Source: Phyllobacteriaceae bacterium
GTDB taxonomy: Bacteria > Pseudomonadota > Alphaproteobacteria > Rhizobiales > Ancalomicrobiaceae
Direction of reading: 5' to 3'
Assembly (NCBI GenBank): GCA_012517025.1
Contig: JAAYVT010000330.1
Location: 1-11,172, forward strand
Length of the DNA stretch: 11,172 bases
Below the pieces are notes generated by a model. It was given only the letters and a program-made list of their open reading frames with translations, did not search any database and had not been told where the DNA came from. The first letter of the stretch is position 1. Each line of letters begins with the position of its first letter. The position numbers and the translations under genes were made by a program. This document shows positions 9,338 to 11,172 of this stretch, piece after piece.

Positions 9338-9982
9338 TCACCCGTTGCGCGAGGAGGAGAGCGAGAGAGAAGGCGGCGCGACCATGCCGGTCGCGAACAG
9401 CAGGGCGAGCGCGGCGACGGATTCGCCGACGGTCTTGGCGCCGCGCCGGGCCATCCCCCGCCCTGCCTTCGAAGCGGCGAAGGCGTAGAGGGTGAACACC
9501 GGCCATTCCAACGCCACCGCGAAGAAGCCGAACTGCACCAGACGGTCCGCCCAACCGACGCGCGAGCCGGTGAACACCGACAGCACCGCGACGAAGAAGA
9601 TCAGCTCGGTCAGACGCGCGGTCTGCAGCTCGAACGCCCCGACGAAGGAGCGCCAAACCGTCGGCGCCGGCGGCGGCTGCACTTCGTGCACGCCGCGACC
9701 GACCACCGCGCGGTGCAACGACCGGGCGAGCAGCCCGAGAAGGCAGGCGAGCCCGAACCATTTGGCGCCGTAGAGCAGCAGCGGCACCGTCACCATGGTG
9801 GTGAACAGCGACGAGATCGCCAGGAAGCACCAGATGAAATCGGCGGCGACGATGCCGAGGATCGCCGGCTGGGCGCCCAGCCAACCCTTCACCATGCCCT
9901 CCGACACCACGCGCTCCACCGCCGACCCCGGCTCGAGATCGAGGAAGATGTTGGTGAGGACGAAGGCGGTGATCCACAGCAT
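9338..9982 (-). CDS. LysE/RhtB-like membrane protein within the urease operon
   Basis: A 214-residue protein with about six hydrophobic segments (roughly 1-16, 38-60, 64-84, 124-140, 146-170, 186-203), a Pro-rich cytoplasmic or periplasmic loop at about 101-110, and a polar tail. The first half follows the LysE exporter pattern: LEPGSA (17-21) where LysE proteins have LTPGP, then G-x(n)-ADF, then LLLYGAKWFGLACLLGLLARSL matching the 'LK-GA-YL-LG' stretch. In the second half the usual NPK motif is replaced by TARLTE. I therefore call it a divergent LysE/RhtB-type transporter, with moderate confidence; substrate unknown. An in-frame TGA (the ureB stop) lies 5 codons upstream, so the ATG at 9982 is the first possible start. 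It is 12 bp after ureB and 4 bp before ureC, so it is embedded in the structural urease genes. Confidence 0.7.
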   Translation of the reverse strand: MLWITAFVLTNIFLDLEPGSAVERVVSEGMVKGWLGAQPAILGIVAADFIWCFLAISSLFTTMVTVPLLLYGAKWFGLACLLGLLARSLHRAVVGRGVHEVQPPPAPTVWRSFVGAFELQTARLTELIFFVAVLSVFTGSRVGWADRLVQFGFFAVALEWPVFTLYAFAASKAGRGMARRGAKTVGESVAALALLFATGMVAPPSLSLSSSRNG

Positions 9983-9994
9983 CGCGGCGTGCCC

Positions 9995-10300
9995 TCACAA
10001 CGGCCCGGAAACGTCGCCGCGGAACCCGTGGACGACGCGCAGACCGGAAAACGGCACCAGCCGCACCACCCGCCGCTGCCCCGGCTCGAACCGCACCGCC
10101 GTGCCGGCGGGTATGTCGAGGCGCAGCCCGCGCGCCTTCGCCCGATCGAAGGCGAGGCCGGGGTTGGTCTCGGCGAAATGATAGTGGCTGCCGACCTGGA
10201 TCGGCCGATCGCCGGTGTTGGCGACCTCGATCTCGGTGACCGGCAGGCCGGCGTTGAGCTCGATCTCGCCGTCGGCGGCGATGATTTCTCCGGGGATCAT
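9995..10300 (-). CDS. ureB: Urease subunit beta UreB
   Basis: A 101-residue structural subunit of urease that packs with UreA and UreC into the (UreABC)3 enzyme. The sequence is typical throughout: MIPGEI start, NTGDRPIQVGSHYHFAETN (29-47), LRLDIPAGTAVRFEPGQ, and the C-terminal GFRGDVSGPL. Length is normal for a separate beta subunit. The start is firm, since AGGAGG lies 6 nt upstream of the ATG. ureA ends 11 bp before, and the membrane-protein gene begins 12 bp after. Confidence 0.98.
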   Translation of the reverse strand: MIPGEIIAADGEIELNAGLPVTEIEVANTGDRPIQVGSHYHFAETNPGLAFDRAKARGLRLDIPAGTAVRFEPGQRRVVRLVPFSGLRVVHGFRGDVSGPL

Positions 10301-10306
10301 GGCGCG

Positions 10307-10312
10307 CCTCCT
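10307..10312 (-). promoter_or_regulatory. Strong ribosome binding site of ureB
   Basis: AGGAGG on the minus strand, 6 nt before the ureB ATG, touching the last bases of ureA. It is the best Shine-Dalgarno site in the urease operon. Confidence 0.8.
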
Positions 10313-10614
10313 CAGCGGATCGGATGATGCACGGTGACGAGCTTGGTGCCGTCCGGGAAGGTCGCCTCGACCTGGATGTCGTAGATCATCTCCGACACGC
10401 CCGGCATCACCTCGTCGCGGGAGAGCACGTGGGCGCCGGCCTCCATCAGCTCGGCGACGGTGCGGCCGTCGCGGGCGCCCTCCACCACGAAGTCGGTGAT
10501 GAGGGCGATCGCCTCGGGGTGATTGAGCTTGACGCCGCGCTCCAGCCGCCGCCGCGCCACCATCGCCGCCATCGAAATCAGCAGTTTGTCCTTTTCGCGC
10601 GGCGTCAGGTTCAT
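10312..10614 (-). CDS. ureA: Urease subunit gamma UreA
   Basis: A 100-residue structural subunit of urease, not fused to UreB. It has the classic gamma-subunit sequence: MNLTPREKDKLL at the start, ARRRLERGVKLNHPEAIALI (about 20-39), VVEGARDGR, GVSEMIYDIQVEATFPDGT and the C-terminal KLVTVHHPIR. Length is exactly typical (100). The ATG at 10614 gives the standard N-terminus; a GAGG stretch lies about 12 nt upstream, a little far for a Shine-Dalgarno site. It follows ureD by 91 bp and precedes ureB by 11 bp. Confidence 0.98.
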   Translation of the reverse strand: MNLTPREKDKLLISMAAMVARRRLERGVKLNHPEAIALITDFVVEGARDGRTVAELMEAGAHVLSRDEVMPGVSEMIYDIQVEATFPDGTKLVTVHHPIR

Positions 10615-10705
10615 CGCGGGCACGTCCCTCGGGCTCGCCCGGCCGCGAAGGCGCGGGATCGGGCATCGGATCGATTTCGCGGCAGTCTGGTACGATGCGC
10701 GCCGC
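10615..10705 (-). other. Gap between ureD and ureA
   Basis: These 91 bp hold no gene. A second transcription start for the structural genes could lie here, but I see no clear promoter elements. Confidence 0.4.
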
Positions 10706-11172
10706 TCAGCAAGACCAGACGCGCGGCAGATCTGCCCGTCGAATATGCACCAGCAGACGGGCGAGATCGACGCGCAGCCGGCTCGCGTCGGCGTCGGCGA
10801 GGCGGACGACCAGGAGGCCGTCGAAGGCGCTCGCCCCGCCTGTGCTCGCGCCGTCCGCCAGCACCGCCCGCACCTCGTCGATCCGCGCCTCGGCGGCCGG
10901 ATCGACCAACAACACGGTGGCGAAGGCGCGGGCGCCGGCACCGGTCGCCCGGCCGCTCAGGATTTCGCGCGCCGCGCCCTCGACGCGGAAGGTGTCGGCG
11001 AAGACGAGGCGTCCTTCTCGTCGCACCCGCCAGCGGTCGACCAGCCGACACTCCTCGACCTCCTCGCCCATGGCGGTGCGGCCGAACACGATGGTTTCGG
11101 CGAGAAGCGCCGACGCCCCCACCGCGACGTCGACGGCGAGGGTGCGCGACAGGGCCGCGCGGTCGAACAAGA
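10706..11172 (-). CDS. ureD: Urease accessory protein UreD, C-terminal part only
   Basis: The last 155 codons of UreD (called UreH in some species), the scaffold of the UreDFG maturation complex that docks on urease apoprotein. Recognisable segments are LLAETIVFGRTAMGEEV, the RWRVRREGRLVFADTFRVEG stretch, and the C-terminal RRADLPRVWSC, which matches the usual LPRVW ending. The frame is open to the right edge of the window; the first codon, TTG at 11170, is an internal Leu and not a start. Full-length UreD has about 270-300 residues, so roughly the N-terminal half lies outside. It is the first gene of the operon seen here, as in many rhizobial urease clusters. Confidence 0.93.
   Translation of the reverse strand, partial: LFDRAALSRTLAVDVAVGASALLAETIVFGRTAMGEEVEECRLVDRWRVRREGRLVFADTFRVEGAAREILSGRATGAGARAFATVLLVDPAAEARIDEVRAVLADGASTGGASAFDGLLVVRLADADASRLRVDLARLLVHIRRADLPRVWSC

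Noticed and set aside
9995..10666. Longer N-terminal extension of ureB back to 10666
   Set aside because: It would run through ureA in another frame; the AGGAGG site and family length fix the start at 10300.

Overview
The window reads as ordinary chromosome of a very GC-rich alphaproteobacterium, most likely order Hyphomicrobiales (Rhizobiales). The grounds are the strong G/C bias at third codon positions, the divergent tlpA/argH pair followed by a small 'ILDPLL'-ending lipoprotein and a TIGR02302/DUF4175 membrane protein, and a urease operon starting with ureD. A guess at a Pleomorphomonas/Oharaeibacter-like or Methylobacterium-like organism is possible, but the window does not settle it.

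Layout. Bases 1-3970 (minus strand) hold, in transcription order, argH (argininosuccinate lyase), a small LptM-like lipoprotein, and a large TIGR02302/DUF4175 protein that runs off the left edge. Bases 4010-4693 (plus strand) hold a TlpA-type membrane-anchored thioredoxin, divergent from argH across only 39 bp. Bases 4767-5102 (minus) encode an unrecognised 111-residue protein. Bases 5254-11172 (minus) are a urease operon in the order ureD (partial, off the right edge), ureA, ureB, a LysE-like membrane protein, ureC, ureE, ureF, ureG.

How the genes work together. UreA, UreB and UreC form the urease apoenzyme. UreD, UreF and UreG form the GTP-dependent maturation complex, and UreE delivers nickel. 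All active-site ligands of UreC are present, so the enzyme should be functional. UreE carries a 92-residue tail with 38 histidines, encoded partly by perfect hexanucleotide repeats, which suggests nickel storage as well as delivery. The non-canonical member is the membrane protein between ureB and ureC. It looks like a divergent LysE/RhtB-type exporter, and its tight spacing suggests co-expression with urease.

I did not find a wholly new system. The points most worth following up are the LysE-like insertion, the UreE tail and its repeats, the 111-residue orphan downstream of ureG, and the apparent absence of lysA from its usual place between the lipoprotein gene and the DUF4175 gene.
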